Assembly: GCA_001414485.1 (NCBI GenBank)
Contig: LLEY01000121.1
Location: 124,001-188,000, forward strand
Length of the DNA stretch: 64,000 nt
Reading direction: 5' to 3'
Source: Calycina herbarum
Lineage: Eukaryota > Ascomycota > Leotiomycetes > Helotiales > Pezizellaceae
This document shows, piece after piece, positions 48,301-58,800 of the stretch. Made by a program: the position numbers and the translations under genes. How positions within the stretch are numbered: the first letter of the stretch is position 1; every line of letters begins with the position of its first letter. Below the pieces are notes generated by a model that ran no database searches, had not been told where the DNA came from, and saw only the letters and a list, made by a program, of their open reading frames with translations.

Positions 48301-49480
48301 GGTGAATACGGCGTAACAATGAACCACGGTGGTAAAAGCCAAGGAACTCACGATGATATTCTGAGCTACTTTGATGAGGCATTACAGAAGAATTGGGCCG
48401 GCCCTGAGCATTGGCGGATCCGGAAAATCAAGGATGTCAACAAACCCGCAGCTGCTACAAAGCCTCGCAAGGAGAAGGAGCTCTTTGAGATTGACTTTAC
48501 CTCTGCACTTAGCCAGAGTATTGCCGAGACCATCTATACACCCGCCTCCTCCAATACAGTTATATCCCTACCGAAAAAGGACTGGAAATCAAAAACCCGA
48601 AACCTTCTACCAGACGACAAGCACTTCAATTCAAAACAACTTCTGCGACTTTTCTTAAAGCCAAAGGCGAAGATGGGCAATCGAAGAAGTGGATTTGGTT
48701 CCAAATCTGGAAACTTTGGTCAAGTTAAGGAAGAAGAGGCTCCTGAAGGCGAAATGGATGAGGCTTTCTGGGCTCGCAAGGAAGGTCCCGCGGGTGCTGA
48801 TGAGGAGGCAGTACCTCAGGGTGATTATGATGCCAATTTCTTCCAAGATGATGGTTTGCCAATGGCTGGTGGAATGGATGATGATGATGATGACATGGAA
48901 TTCGCTGACGCTCGCGATCACTTCTCCCCTGGAGCCGAAGAACGAGGCGAAGGTGGTATGAACGGCATCAGCAATGTACTCAGTGGCGGCATGACACAAA
49001 CCGCCGAAGGCGAAGGCGCATTTGGAACTCAACTTGTTACCCAGAGTCGCCGACTGAGACCTGAATACGTACAATATGCTCGCGTAGCGACAAAGGTCGA
49101 TGTAAGAAGGTTAAAGGAGGAGCTATGGCGAGGCATGGGTATCAAGGGACTTGATGATGTAAGTCCACTATCCGTTTCGATCGATCATGAATAGAGCTAA
49201 TGTGAATCAGGATGCATCCCCCGATGTGTTACCCGCAAGAACTACCGCGCCTCTTGAACCTAAGAAGGGGGAGGATGGTAGTCTCAAGTTTACATCTGTC
49301 ATGCAGAACCTCAAGAGTGTTTACCCCAAGAATACCTTGAACGACATCTCAACCAGCTACTGCTTCATCTGCGTGTTGCATTTAGCCAACGAGAAGGGAC
49401 TGGTGATTGAGAAAAAGGAAGGTCTGATGGAGCTCGATATCCGAGTAGATCCTACGGCGGAGATTACTGTTGGCGGTTAG
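45390..49480 (+). CDS. condensin complex subunit 2 (kleisin, Brn1/barren)
   Basis: Exons 45390-45478, 45528-46125, 47533-49158 and 49211-49480; introns 49, 1,407 and 52 nt; 860 aa. All three junctions keep frame. The N-terminal kleisin motif is IPLNDDAQEKAKRMQSR, with FEEWMKMATDNKINAANSW and CTLDGCVKIYTSRVDSV; after the long intron comes RAQRSSEATLAASFSVIQ, FSVDPLFKKASADFDEGGAKGLLLNHL; the C-terminal winged helix includes VDVRRLKEELW, ISTSYCFICVLHLANEKGL. Acidic runs lie near 440-480 and 650-690. The kleisin bridges the Smc2-Smc4 heads in condensin and is essential for mitotic chromosome compaction. The second intron is about 25 times the usual size here, with a strong GTAAGT donor and a TGCTAATAATAACTAG acceptor region. 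Confidence 0.95.
46473..46513. repeat. intronic stem-loop
   Basis: Arms 46473-46481 (TTGCCGTCT) and 46505-46513 (AGACGGCAA) pair perfectly; inside, 46484-46488 (TCGTT) pairs with 46498-46502 (AACGA), leaving a nine-base loop. This is 14 paired positions in 41 nt, a stable two-part stem. Confidence 0.65.
46670..46706 (-). other. tRNA-Asp(GTC) 5' half, 37 nt
   Basis: Read on the minus strand from 46706, the sequence has an acceptor strand TCTTTGA, A box TGGTCTAGTGG, D arm and anticodon arm TCCGC-TTGTCA with anticodon GTC, as in fungal tRNA-Asp. Similarity stops precisely after nucleotide 37. The next bases are G and a perfect 14-nt palindrome (46655-46668, CCCCTTTAAAGGGG). No 3' half follows within the intron. 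Nucleotide 37 is both the 5' border of canonical nuclear tRNA introns and close to the site of anticodon-loop cleavage. Confidence 0.75.
46823..46846 (+). other. tRNA-Lys 5' fragment, ~24 nt
   Basis: GCCCGACTAGCTCAATCGGT then AGAG matches the acceptor strand and D arm of fungal tRNA-Lys, A box TAGCTCAATCGG included. It diverges at about nucleotide 24. The fragment's CTAGCTC (46829-46835) also pairs with GAGCTAG (46846-46852). A perfect 20-nt palindrome (46858-46877) follows, and inverted 15-mers (46781-46795 and 46873-46887) flank the whole. Confidence 0.75.
46858..46877. repeat. perfect 20-nt palindrome
   Basis: CGAAAAGTACGTACTTTTCG equals its own reverse complement. It sits just after the tRNA-Lys fragment. 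Its right part overlaps the 3' arm of the larger flanking inverted repeat (46873-46887). Confidence 0.9.
46994..47025 (+). other. tRNA-Gly 5' half, ~32 nt
   Basis: GCGTTTGTGGTTTAGTGGTA then TAATGTTCCCTT matches the acceptor strand, A box (TGGTTTAGTGG), D arm and anticodon 5' stem of fungal tRNA-Gly. It diverges at about nucleotide 33, where GCC would be expected and AGC is seen. No 3' half is present downstream. Confidence 0.7.
47270..47306 (-). other. tRNA-Ser(GCT)-like 5' half, 37 nt
   Basis: On the minus strand from 47306: acceptor strand GGCGCTT, then TGGCGGAGTGG (A box; the usual GCCGAG has one change), D arm, and anticodon arm ATGGTCAGCTA, where GCT fits the serine anticodon with T33 changed to A. 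Similarity ends after nucleotide 37, the same point as in the Asp fragment. No variable arm or T arm follows. Confidence 0.65.
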
Positions 49481-51424
49481 CTGCTCTGTTTTTGCAGCGG
49501 GTAGCTACTTTGTACGATGAATCAATGTGATGGGGGTGGAGTTTGGGTTATGAAGCATGATACAAAGGATGATTGGGCTTAATGAAATGATAACGACAAT
49601 ACTTTAAACAACTCAGCCTCCTACGTCGTCGTGATGGTTTTGACACATTGCAGCTCCAACCCCAAACGCTGACTGGAAACAATGAGACGGAGTAAGCAGA
49701 GAATGACGTAGTCAGCGTTTACATTCAAGAATAAGGCGGGAAACAACTTTGGTTGTTCCCATTTTGAGGCAACCTTAAAAAGTCGTCGTGGACAGATGAA
49801 ACAATTAGGATCGGTGTCCCTCCACTCTCCAATCTCATGATGTGCAGGTCGTCAAATTACTCAGATCTTTGAAACCGCTGGCTGAGAAAGGATCAGGTCA
49901 CGTTTTTGTGTGAGAGATGCAACATCTCGGAGGAGAGTTCTCATTGGGTCTAGCTCGAACGCAGTTACGAGGCTTAGATGTTGTTCTTCGGAGGGCTTCT
50001 TCTCAGCGCAGGCTTCTCTTTTGTGAATACAGCCTGGATTGGAACCGTTCGGAGTAAGAATTGGAAAAGGCATCGCCCATCTCACGCAACGAATTTATTG
50101 ACGCTGATCATGACCTGTCCGAGAAGGTTGAAAATTGAAGGATGGACTTTGGCCCTCTGGTCCCTCTTCCTCTGCTCGCGAAACGGTAATGCCGCAAACA
50201 CATCTACTTATTCAAGATGCACATCCTCCCTCGATAGTTTCCTTCCTACTCGGTGCACCGCGGAAATGATCATCATGGATGATGGATGATGGATGAAGCT
50301 GCTCATCGGTCGCTGCCAACGAGGTTATTCATTCAGCCTCATTTCTCTCCTCTTCCTAAATTAACTGCGGCCCGGTCAGCGCAGGCAATGATCAACGGTC
50401 GACGAATCAGAGGCCTTTCGATGCGGATGGTCGAAGATGAGTGGTTCCTTCGTGAGGGAGGAGAGTTGTCAACTTTTGTCAAGAGTGAACTGGGGGGGGG
50501 TCTTACCCCCTTCAGCCCCAGGCCGAAATCCATCCCCCTGTGCACAAGCAAGTGCACCACTATTGATGCCTGTCATTGTCCTGTCATTGTCCTGTCATTG
50601 TGGCGCCTTGCCTCTTCCCCAATTTGCAAAGAGTCTTGCCCGCCGCTCCTTCGCGCAGAAAAGGTTGACAACTTGACATACAAGATTCGACAAGGAGTGG
50701 GCGGCACCTTTACGGAAGTATTAGCTCGTACTAGCTCGTACTAGCTCGTACCTGGTTGATCCAATGGAAGGGGAAGCGCTATCGATAATTCCGTCTAAGA
50801 ATCCGTCTAAGAATACCATCATTTGATGCCGCAAAAACCACGTGTTTTTGGAGTTTCCTCTGGCGCCCATGGCAAAGGATATCACAACCCCGTGGTTGGA
50901 AATACCAACACAGCTTCTGTGGTACAACAACATCCGACACCAACAACCGTCAATATTTCCCTTTCACCCTAGTTTCTCTTATTCGGATACCCTTTTCGTC
51001 TCTGAAGGATGCACCAAGCTGTCCGGCGTACAGCTGCATGTCCCCTCGCGATCCAATAAGATGCCCAGGAGGGGGGTCGTCTGAATCCGCTTCAGTTCGT
51101 GGGACCATGTTCCAAAAGCGAGGCGCAGCGGAAGGGGAGGGCCCCTGGTCCTTCTTTGTTGGGTTCCATGCAGTGAGACCGTAAGTCGGCGCCCATTGTG
51201 CCACATTTTGCTTGCTTCGTACATTTTGGGATCCTGCGGGCGGGATTTGGTGGGAGTGTGGTATTAATGTTGCCAGGTCCCCACAAGTCAGCGAGCTGAG
51301 GATTTCTCCCTCTTTTGGTCTTTTTTTCTCCCTCTCGGTTTAGAATGATTGCGACCTTTTACATTTAATCTGTATTTTGTTTTTGTTGTTTTTGTTTGTC
51401 TGTTGGTTCGTGTTGGATTGATAT
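49481..51424. other. intergenic region with short tandem duplications
   Basis: About 1.9 kb with no supported gene; frames at 49978-50744 cross simple repeats. The last ~120 nt before 51425 are T-rich, as in a promoter/leader. Confidence 0.5.
50569..50814. repeat. cluster of short tandem duplications
   Basis: CCTGTCATTGT three times (50569-50601), TAGCTCGTAC three times (50722-50751), CCGTCTAAGAAT twice (50791-50814). A GGATGAT run lies at 50275-50296. All units are perfect, implying recent replication slippage. Confidence 0.9.
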
Positions 51425-52990
51425 ATGGGATTTTTGAATGCGATGAGGTTTAAATCTTTGAGCCTGATGGCGACGTTTTGGGTACTGTCTGGTGTACAAG
51501 GGGAGGACATTCTGCAGACACAGGACAAGAAAACTGGGGAAACCTTCACCACCGAAGCCAACAGTTTTACTTCAATAGGCTCATCGACGACGGGCTCACT
51601 GGATTACCAGCTCACTATCACTGCGCGGAACGCAACCATACCGAATACCACGCTCTTCCTATGCCAGGCCACCTCCAATGGACTCAACATAACAGCCACG
51701 CGAATTGGCGGTAAGAACTAAGATTATATATCTTCACTTCATTTTCACTACTAACGCCCAATAGCATACTGTATTGGCGATATATGCCCAACATCACCGG
51801 ACAAAGAGCCAGCTGCTACGATCACAAATGCTGTTACACCTACCTCGACTGGGACGATTTTCAATGTCAAAAATGACGTTCCGTCATCTATGAAGTTTTC
51901 CTTGACATCAGCATCGACAAACCAAAGCTATCTTTTTCTTTGCTTTACGAACGCCGAAGGATCCTGCACGTCGACGAGTAAAGCTTTTCAATTTCCTGGT
52001 CAAATCGTCGAATTACCAATACAAAGTCCTTCGGAATTCATAAAGGATTTTAAACCCACTGAGCATCGCTCTGACAACAACCCTGTGGTTCTTCCTCTTG
52101 GGGCCACTGCACTACCAAGCGTCTCTACTACCTTCGCGCGTACAGTCGTTGAAACCGCCCAACCAACCTCAACAGGCGAACCAGCTGCAGAACCGACCGC
52201 CACACCCGTTCAAGCTTCAAGTGGCCTTTCAACTGGAGCAAAAGCAGGAATAGCAGTGGGAGCTTTGGGGGTCGCCATCATTATCTTACTGGGCGCTTTA
52301 TTGTGTCTTCGACGAAGACACCGCCGTACTTCAGCCCCAGATCAAATCATGCTCAACCAAAGTTCTGCAGATTCACACGATCTCATTACGGAGAAAGAAA
52401 CAGAAAGAAACTCTCCACAATCATACGAAGCACCAACCCCCGTATATGGAGCGAACTTAAACGTCTCTCCCAAATCTCAAACTCGACATTCAGCACTTTC
52501 ACCCTACGAAGAAATCCCCTCTCAACCATACACCGGCTCAGCAGCCGCCATCCCAAGAAGAAAACCAACATTAAGTCCAAAATCAACAACAGCAAGTAGT
52601 AGCACAAATAAAGCTGCAACAGCAGCGGTCGCAACAGCAACAACAGGAGCCATAGCATCCTCGTCAACAGTAGCACCTTCCATATCCCGCGAAGTGAGCG
52701 CCGCATCCACGATCGGTCCTTCCTCTCGTGGCACACCTCCTATCACAAACGAATCCTCACCTCCCACCAATCGCGATTTCGAAGAATACCGCGATGTCCC
52801 AACCACATACGCAGATCGGCATACACCTCAAGTCTTCGAGGGGGGTCTACAAGCCCCATTCCTTGGAAGCGAAAGCAATATCTCGAGAGAATCGATGAGT
52901 GAAGCTGATCTCGCGAGGTTGACGGAGGAAGAAGAGGAGAGGAGGATAGATGCTGCAATTGAAGAGGCCGAGCGGAAGAGGAGGCCATGA
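51425..52990 (+). CDS. single-pass Ser/Thr-rich membrane protein (Mid2/WSC-like layout)
   Basis: Exons 51425-51710 and 51765-52990, intron 54 nt, give 503 aa. A signal peptide lies within MRFKSLSLMATFWVLSGVQG (ATG 51443 is an alternative start). The extracellular part to ~residue 255 has N-glycosylation sequons, paired Cys (YCIGDICPTS, FLCFTNAEGSC) and a Ser/Thr/Pro stalk. A Gly/Ala-rich transmembrane helix (GIAVGALGVAIIILLGALLC) is followed at once by RRRHRR, a stop-transfer signal. The ~230-residue cytosolic tail is disordered, Ser/Thr/Pro/Ala-rich, ending in an acidic-basic helix. This is the layout of fungal cell-wall sensors, but I see no WSC Cys pattern. Function unknown. Confidence 0.8.
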
Positions 52991-53732
52991 GAAGGGAGTA
53001 TTTTGGTTTAATTTATACCTTTTGTTTATAATAGGGGGCGTTGTTGGATTATGAAATGTTTTCTGCTTTTCTTTTCTGTTGTGTTTACTTTTTTTACAAA
53101 ACATCGGGTACGCCTGGTGTTGGGGATGGAACCGTGAGGGGTTTTGGTGGACGGGGTGGCATGCATACATGGAATGGGGTAGATTGGTAGAGTGGTCCCA
53201 GGTCGTGGACTGGGAGCGGTCGTTGTAATGTTTTGGTGTTAGCCAACCTATTATTATTACGGATACGCTCGCTTGAAGTCAGGGGATGATGAATGGAAGA
53301 CTTTTAAATATCACTCTGCTCTGCATGTTTTTGTTGGTGAAGTCTCCTGCATCGAGTGAAATTGAGACCAGTTGAGACTCGAGATGAAATATGTGTTTAG
53401 GAGACTTCCGAATGCAACCCCACTCACCGACTTCCCTCCATTAGTCGCACCTAGGGTCAGCCATGCAGCCACCGTAGGCTTTACTCTGACCAATCTAACT
53501 TTCTCTGTCATCACAGAGCTGTAGGGCTCAGTAGAAATCTCCAGCTGAATGCAAGTTGAGTAGCAGTCGGCAAGTGCCAGGCCAATAAGCGAAGTGTGTA
53601 TATGCGGGGCAATATATTGCTTTTGGCGCTGAAAAATTAAGAACACTCCTCAGAAAGCGTCAACATACCGGCTTCAAAAATCCGAATACTCCTGAAAAGC
53701 TTGGTCTCGATTCCCCCAAAAAGCGATACGCG
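52991..53732. other. intergenic region
   Basis: T-rich 3' flank to ~53100, then no supported gene; a 111-codon minus frame at 53311-53646 has no recognisable features. Confidence 0.5.
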
Positions 53733-55034
53733 ATGGTTCGGAATGCTCCTGGCAGCCCATTTCAGCGGACAAATGTTGTCCAGCGACGCGATACTAGGTT
53801 CGAGACGAGTGTAAAAATGGTGGATTGCGTCCATGGATTCATGTCGCCGGGCAAAGAATTGGCCTCCTTGATTGTTTTGGACTTTATCTTTCAATCACAA
53901 AAGCGGAAAATTCGCATCAAGTCAGCTAGAATCGAGTTGACTTTTGAGGAACTATCTGGTCAGCGCGATAATGACCTCGAGGTGTTTGCTATTGCACCAG
54001 ATGGAGTCTACAATATTGTACGTGATCGCTATCCTATCTTTCACCTTTTCAATGGCTAATAACCAAACTAGCAACCCACCACACAGCCCATTGAAGCACA
54101 ACTCAGAGCCGGAGTTCCTGGGGTTGATGGGAGTCCAGGTATATCAGCTAGTATAAGTGCCGGTTGGGAAAATACTGTCAGCCGTGAGGTCGAAGGAGCA
54201 ACTGCTATCACAGGTAGCACCATGATACAAGGCAGAAATCATGGTGCAGCAAACGCTGTAGTCTGGACAATACTCGAAAACCAGTTGCAGCAAACAGGAA
54301 TTCCGTATCGCACTCGAGCAGCAACACTACTTAAACGAAAATCCATGGATAGTTTCCTTGCGCGGATCCAAGTGGCGACTGAAGTGTCCGGATTATCTTT
54401 CAGTAATTTGATGGAGCCCCCTCCTAAAGACGACCCGATTTTGTTCAACCCATCCGCTCCCATGATGAGCAATACAGGCGCAAAAATCGACATGGATAAC
54501 CTCGGAAATTTGAAATTGTCGACTTTAATGGACGTGACAATGTCAAATACCTTCGAAAATATCCAGCAGATTGAAATTGACGAACGCGAGAGACGACAAG
54601 AAGTTGAAGCACTTCTCGGAAGCTCAACACCAAAGCCATCCAAGTCTACCCGTACCGCTAAGGACAAAAGCAACAGCGAGTCTGTCTACATTGAACTGTG
54701 GAACACCAAATTGACAAGTGAAAAGAAGTGGATACCAAAGACCTCCATACATACTGACTTGGACTTGAATCAATATCCGGAGTCTGGAAGCAAGTCACTA
54801 CCATAATCACTCGTGAAAACAGATCTGGATGAGTATTTTTCTTGGATCAAGAATATACCGGTACGTCAACCATACAATATATAAGTGCCCGTGTTTCTAA
54901 CCTTGCTGCTATTATAGCAAGTGCCCCCCAAGGATGGCGAGATAAAAGAAGAGGAAAAAACCAGGCTTTGTAACTTGATGTTTGTTCTAACCGGAAGGCT
55001 TAGGCTTAATAGAATAGCTCACCAATTGAAATAG
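53733..55034 (+). pseudogene. unknown protein with one premature TAA near the C-terminus
   Basis: Exons 53733-54017, 54072-54860 and 54918-55034 (introns 54 and 57 nt with good GT/AG and TTCTAAC-like branch) form a 396-codon frame broken only by TAA at 54804-54806, about codon 340. Past the stop the same frame goes on as SLVKTDLDEYFSWIKNIP, crosses the second intron in phase and ends at 55034, so the stop looks like a recent CAA-to-TAA change. The protein has a beta-rich N-terminal part (VLDFIFQSQKRKIRIKSARIEL), GVPGVDGSPGISASISAGWENTVSREVEGATAITGS, then helices. No family recognised. If the stop is real the product is 339 aa and might still function. It sits 40 nt upstream of the CorA-like gene on the same strand. 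Confidence 0.6.
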
Positions 55035-55074
55035 TGTACGAAAATCGAATAAAACGTCCGAGAAAACAGGGTTG

Positions 55075-56238
55075 ATGAGCTTCGATGAGCTCCAAGACTT
55101 ATTAAGTCAACCTCCGGCTGAAGCTGTCATTGAATGCTTCAAACTTCCCGAAGACTACGCATTGGTCCGTAAGCACGACCGTGGGACATGCCAGCTATAT
55201 TCATCCGGTGCATCTGGTAAAATAAACAAAGGGGAGTCAGACTTCTACATGCACCAGCTCAAAATACTAACGAAAACAGATTATGTTGTCCAAACCCCGT
55301 TCTACAGTAGCGGATTTTGGTCATTGGCTTTGCACTGCGTAATCGACTCTGATGTAAACTCCTCTAGTAACACATCAGGCGTAATCCAACTGGACAACGA
55401 TACCAACCTTTCTGATGTCTTCAACGGTATACACACGCTCGCCAAACGATACGTTCATCACCCATCATTACTTCCGGTTCAACTCTTCATAACCCACTGT
55501 AACCTTACGACAAGGATCTTCGAATCAATTTTCAAGGATATTGCCACGGTGGATGTCGATTTACTGACGGAATTGAAAGTGAAAAGCAACTCAAAAGAGG
55601 CAGCCAAGCTTCATCGCCGGCTTAGCATGACACTGCACCAAAGCAGCATGAAGCTAGCAGAGCTTAGCCGCCGGAGGAAGTTTGAAGAAGAGCTTGGGGA
55701 GCGTCTCAGAAAAGACTTGGAAGAGGGAAGAGAACTAGAAGCGTTGATTGGCACGTTAGATACTTTTGCCAATATGTCCAATAGCAAGGATTTGGATATC
55801 AAAACCATGCCGGACAAAATCGACGCGTAAAGAACTGTCGTAAGTCACTTTCAATCTCCGTTATAAAAGAAACCAATCACTAAAAATTCCTTGAAGCTGT
55901 ACAGTCTTATCGCACAGCACGACAGTTACTTGCAGTCAAAGCTGTCGCACGAATCATTGCGGGACTCGAAAGCAATGAAGACACTATCAATACTGACTAT
56001 ACTCTTTCTGCCCGGTGCATTCATTGCCACAATATTTTCCACGAACATGTTTGAATTTGAAAATAAACGACAACAGATTCGCATATACTTTGCTATTGTA
56101 GTTCCACTGACCGTGGTGCTGATGGTGGGATGGATCTTATGGCTGGCAAATACGGATGTCAAATTTGATGACGAAGAGGCAAGTCCGAAGACTAAAAGCA
56201 ACGAAAATGACTCTTTGAAGGGTGGGAAGAACTCATAG
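55075..56238 (+). pseudogene. CorA-like Mg2+ transporter-fold protein with one premature TAA
   Basis: Exons 55075-55839 and 55897-56238, intron 57 nt. A TAA at 55828-55830 interrupts the frame just before the splice site; the frame continues RTV then LYSLIAQHDSYLQ in phase. Replacing TAA by CAA gives the expected QRTV. The N-terminal ~250 residues are cytosolic, with a long charged helix (AAKLHRRLSMTLHQSS.., then RRRKFEEELGERLRKDLEEG). The C-terminus has two membrane helices, the first in TILFLPGAFIATIFSTNMF, where fungal CorA-like proteins have (S/Y)xNMF instead of the bacterial GMN, and the second in IVVPLTVVLMVGWILWLAN. The stop removes both helices, so the truncated protein could not span the membrane. 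Confidence 0.7.
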
Positions 56239-57080
56239 GATCATTTTGTTTTTTTCATGTAACTACGAGTGCATGTATGTATTCTCATCTTCCAATTATA
56301 TCCGATACAACTACCCCTGTAACACCTATTTATTGTTTGTCATATTGTTTCTATTTATAGTTCAAAGTCAACGCTTCTGTCATTTGACTTTCAATGAATT
56401 GCACACATAGTACAAGTCTCCCGTTTCGTATCTATAAGCTAATATAAGAGTGAAAAAGTCGCCAACTTTTGTGGAGAAGAGATCTGGACAAGAACATGTG
56501 ACTTTGCTCAAACCGTGACCCCAATCATACTTGTATCCTCATGATGAGATACTCCATCTCTTTCTTTTTGTCGGGTAAACCCATAGCAATATCAATGAGA
56601 GATTTGGGGAAGAGAGTACGTGATATGATCACCTTTAAGATATCTATACTCCTTTGGTAACTTTCTCGGAATCCTCTCACCCTTCATCGCAGCGCACTAA
56701 CACAACAAAAACAGCTTCTCCTTATCGAAAATCTAAGGATCATATAAAGCAGCTATTAAGCTTTCAATAACGCTCTTAGAACGGGCCCCCTTCTTAACAA
56801 GGAACTTAAGAAGGTTAATTCTTTTCTTAGACTACCTATAATCATATATACTGTTATACTTGAATAGATAGCTTACTTCCTTATTAATAGCTAGTAGAGT
56901 ATTTAAAGAATTAATTTGCTTCTTTTTTAAGTGATAGTATTAAGGCTAGCTCTTATATATAGGAATCCTTCGACGGTAGCTTACTTAAAAGAGCTAAGTC
57001 TATAATATTAGCGTTAAGAGATTAAGAGGTACGTTTATAGACAGGTGTTAAACGAGTCATCTTCTGTTTTTTTCTACTAT
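56239..57080. other. intergenic, increasingly AT-rich
   Basis: No supported gene. From ~56750 to 57050 the sequence takes on the TA-rich RIP-like composition, marking the edge of a decayed repeat against the P450 fragment. Confidence 0.55.
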
Positions 57081-57084
57081 CTCA

Positions 57085-57831
57085 ATTCTTAATGCCGTGC
57101 TCGATGAGGACCAAGCACAGGATTTTGTGCAATGGCTCTGTGAGTCTGCCAAGGGGCAGGATGCCGAACCAGGGGCCATCGTCATGAAGATTCTCTTTCT
57201 CATTGTTGCCGCGATGCACACCAGCGCTATCACAGCTATACACGCCCTCTACGATCTGTGCGCCCACCCGGAGTTGATAGAAGAGCTGCGTGAGGAGGCA
57301 ATCCAAGAAATTGGCACCAATGGCTGGACCAACAGCTCGTTGCTCAGATTGCGCAAGACGGAGAGTTTCCTCAAAGAGAGTGGCCGCACTAACTCTGCTG
57401 GAATCGTCTCCTTCCAGCGTTTGGTGCTGTCCTCGACCCGTCTTTCGAACGGCTTCACCATCCCAGCGGGCACGCATATCTGCTCGGCCTCTGACGCCCG
57501 CTCCCGTGATCCCGCGCGATACGACTCGCCTTTAGACTTCCGACCCATGCGCTTCTATTCTTCTCCTAGTGTGAACCCGGAAGAAGTCGCCAGCGAAGTA
57601 GACGCCGTAAATCTTTTCAGCCTCATCGCCGCCGGTGACTCTTGGTTTGGAGTAGGCCGGCAGGCCTGGATCAAACTGGTACTTTGTCTGTTGTTGACCG
57701 AGTATGAGTTCAAATTTCCGAACGGGCAGACCAGAAGGCCAAAGAACTGGGTCAAGGATGAGAAGACTGGCCCCGACATGGAGCAAATGATCTTGGTTAG
57801 GCGGAATACTGATAGTGAACGGATCACCTGA
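57085..57831 (+). pseudogene. cytochrome P450 C-terminal fragment lacking the heme cysteine
   Basis: The frame starts inside a P450 (no start codon context) and reads: I-helix region LFLIVAAMHTSAITAIHALYDL, HPELIEELREEAIQEIG, K-helix region with LRLRKTESFLKES (ExxR not visible as such), then GIVSFQRLVLSSTRLSNGFTIPAGTHI, a PERF-like DFRPMRF, and the heme loop as GDSWFGVGRQAWIKLVL. Fungal ent-kaurene-oxidase-like P450s have G.GR.ACPGRFFA..E(I/L)K here; the Cys and about ten residues are gone by an in-frame deletion. The first ~250 residues are also absent. It cannot bind heme normally. GC content is well above the flanks. Confidence 0.75.
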
Positions 57832-58367
57832 ATAACAAAGGTAGAACATTGTACGTCTCAGATTCGTAGTACTTGTAGAGAATATCAACTATCCACTTGG
57901 GGTCCGCAAATTCTGTATTTGTCATGCTCTTACGATCAAAGGAAGGTAGAAAGGGGGTATGATCATTGCGGGGCCTTTCAAGGGGTTTACGTTGGGCCAA
58001 ATGACAACATCTTCTCAAAGTCTCTTAGTAGCTCCAGAAGTCTATCTAAGAGCATTCGTGACTTGCTTTCGACTTTAAGTGTGCCTGCGTACAGAGTTCT
58101 TACGTAAGTGACCTAAACATATTAATTTAGGTCTATTCCAAGAGGTAATAGGAGGTTATACCTCCTTCTAAAAACAATAGTGTCGTCTCAGGTCTTATAG
58201 ACGTACACTTAAAAGTTGTTATATAGTTGACGAAAAATCTACTTCGGGTTACCTTGCTTCTGGGTATTAATACCGGGTAGCCTCTCAAGCGGCGCCAGAG
58301 CCTCACTCTGGCTTCCGACCCTATACTACTTTTAGTAGATACACCGCTCCTTTCTCCGTGAGCTCCT
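57832..58367. repeat. probable solo LTR or retroelement fragment
   Basis: Not coding. On the minus strand the stretch 58130-58370 contains palindromes (GGTATTAATACC, CCAGAG...CTCTGG) and TATATAACAACTTTTAAGTG, resembling the promoter end of an LTR. It abuts the truncated end of the methyltransferase fragment. I could not find its second copy, so the call is tentative. Confidence 0.3.
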
Positions 58368-58800
58368 TTATAGATATGGTTCCTTAGTAAGAACATATCC
58401 TATAGCCAGCTCAAGTCCCCTGAAAAATAGATATAGGGAAGCTGGATGCTTACTTTTCGCGAATTTGGACAAGCCCTGTACCGCGACAGCGCAGCTTTCC
58501 GCTCCCTCCTTTGCTAGCGTATCATTCTTGTTGGTTCGGCCTATATTAAGCATTAGATCTTCCTCGCCAACATCCGTAAAACCGGCCTCCTGTAACAAGC
58601 CCCTAAGTAATCTGCCTAGGTGCCACTCGGCGCCGACCACTCCCGCAACACTTCGCATCAGCTGGAGCATATCACTATATGCAGGCGTCCGCTCTCTATT
58701 CACAATATCAAAAGGGAAGTCCATGGTCCCTTCGCTGATCTGAACCCAACCACCGGTGTCAAGAATGGGGGATGGAAGTGATGGTTTTGATCTGTGTATT
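58368..58800 (-). pseudogene. SAM-dependent methyltransferase C-terminal fragment
   Basis: Read from ~58800 the frame gives DTGGWVQISEG then MDFPFDIVNRERTPAYSDML, GAEWHLGRLLRGLLQEAGFTDVGEEDLMLNIG, the C-terminal part of a fungal class I methyltransferase of the LaeA/secondary-metabolite type. The Rossmann N-terminal half, with its GxGxG motif, is missing; the fragment starts exactly where the Copia element ends. It also ends abruptly at 58368 in repeat-like DNA. The tail after LSKFAKS is likely not original. Confidence 0.65.

Noticed and set aside
49978..50744. overlapping plus-strand frames of 103 and 152 codons
   Set aside because: They cross slippage repeats and G runs, and lack domains or gene structure.
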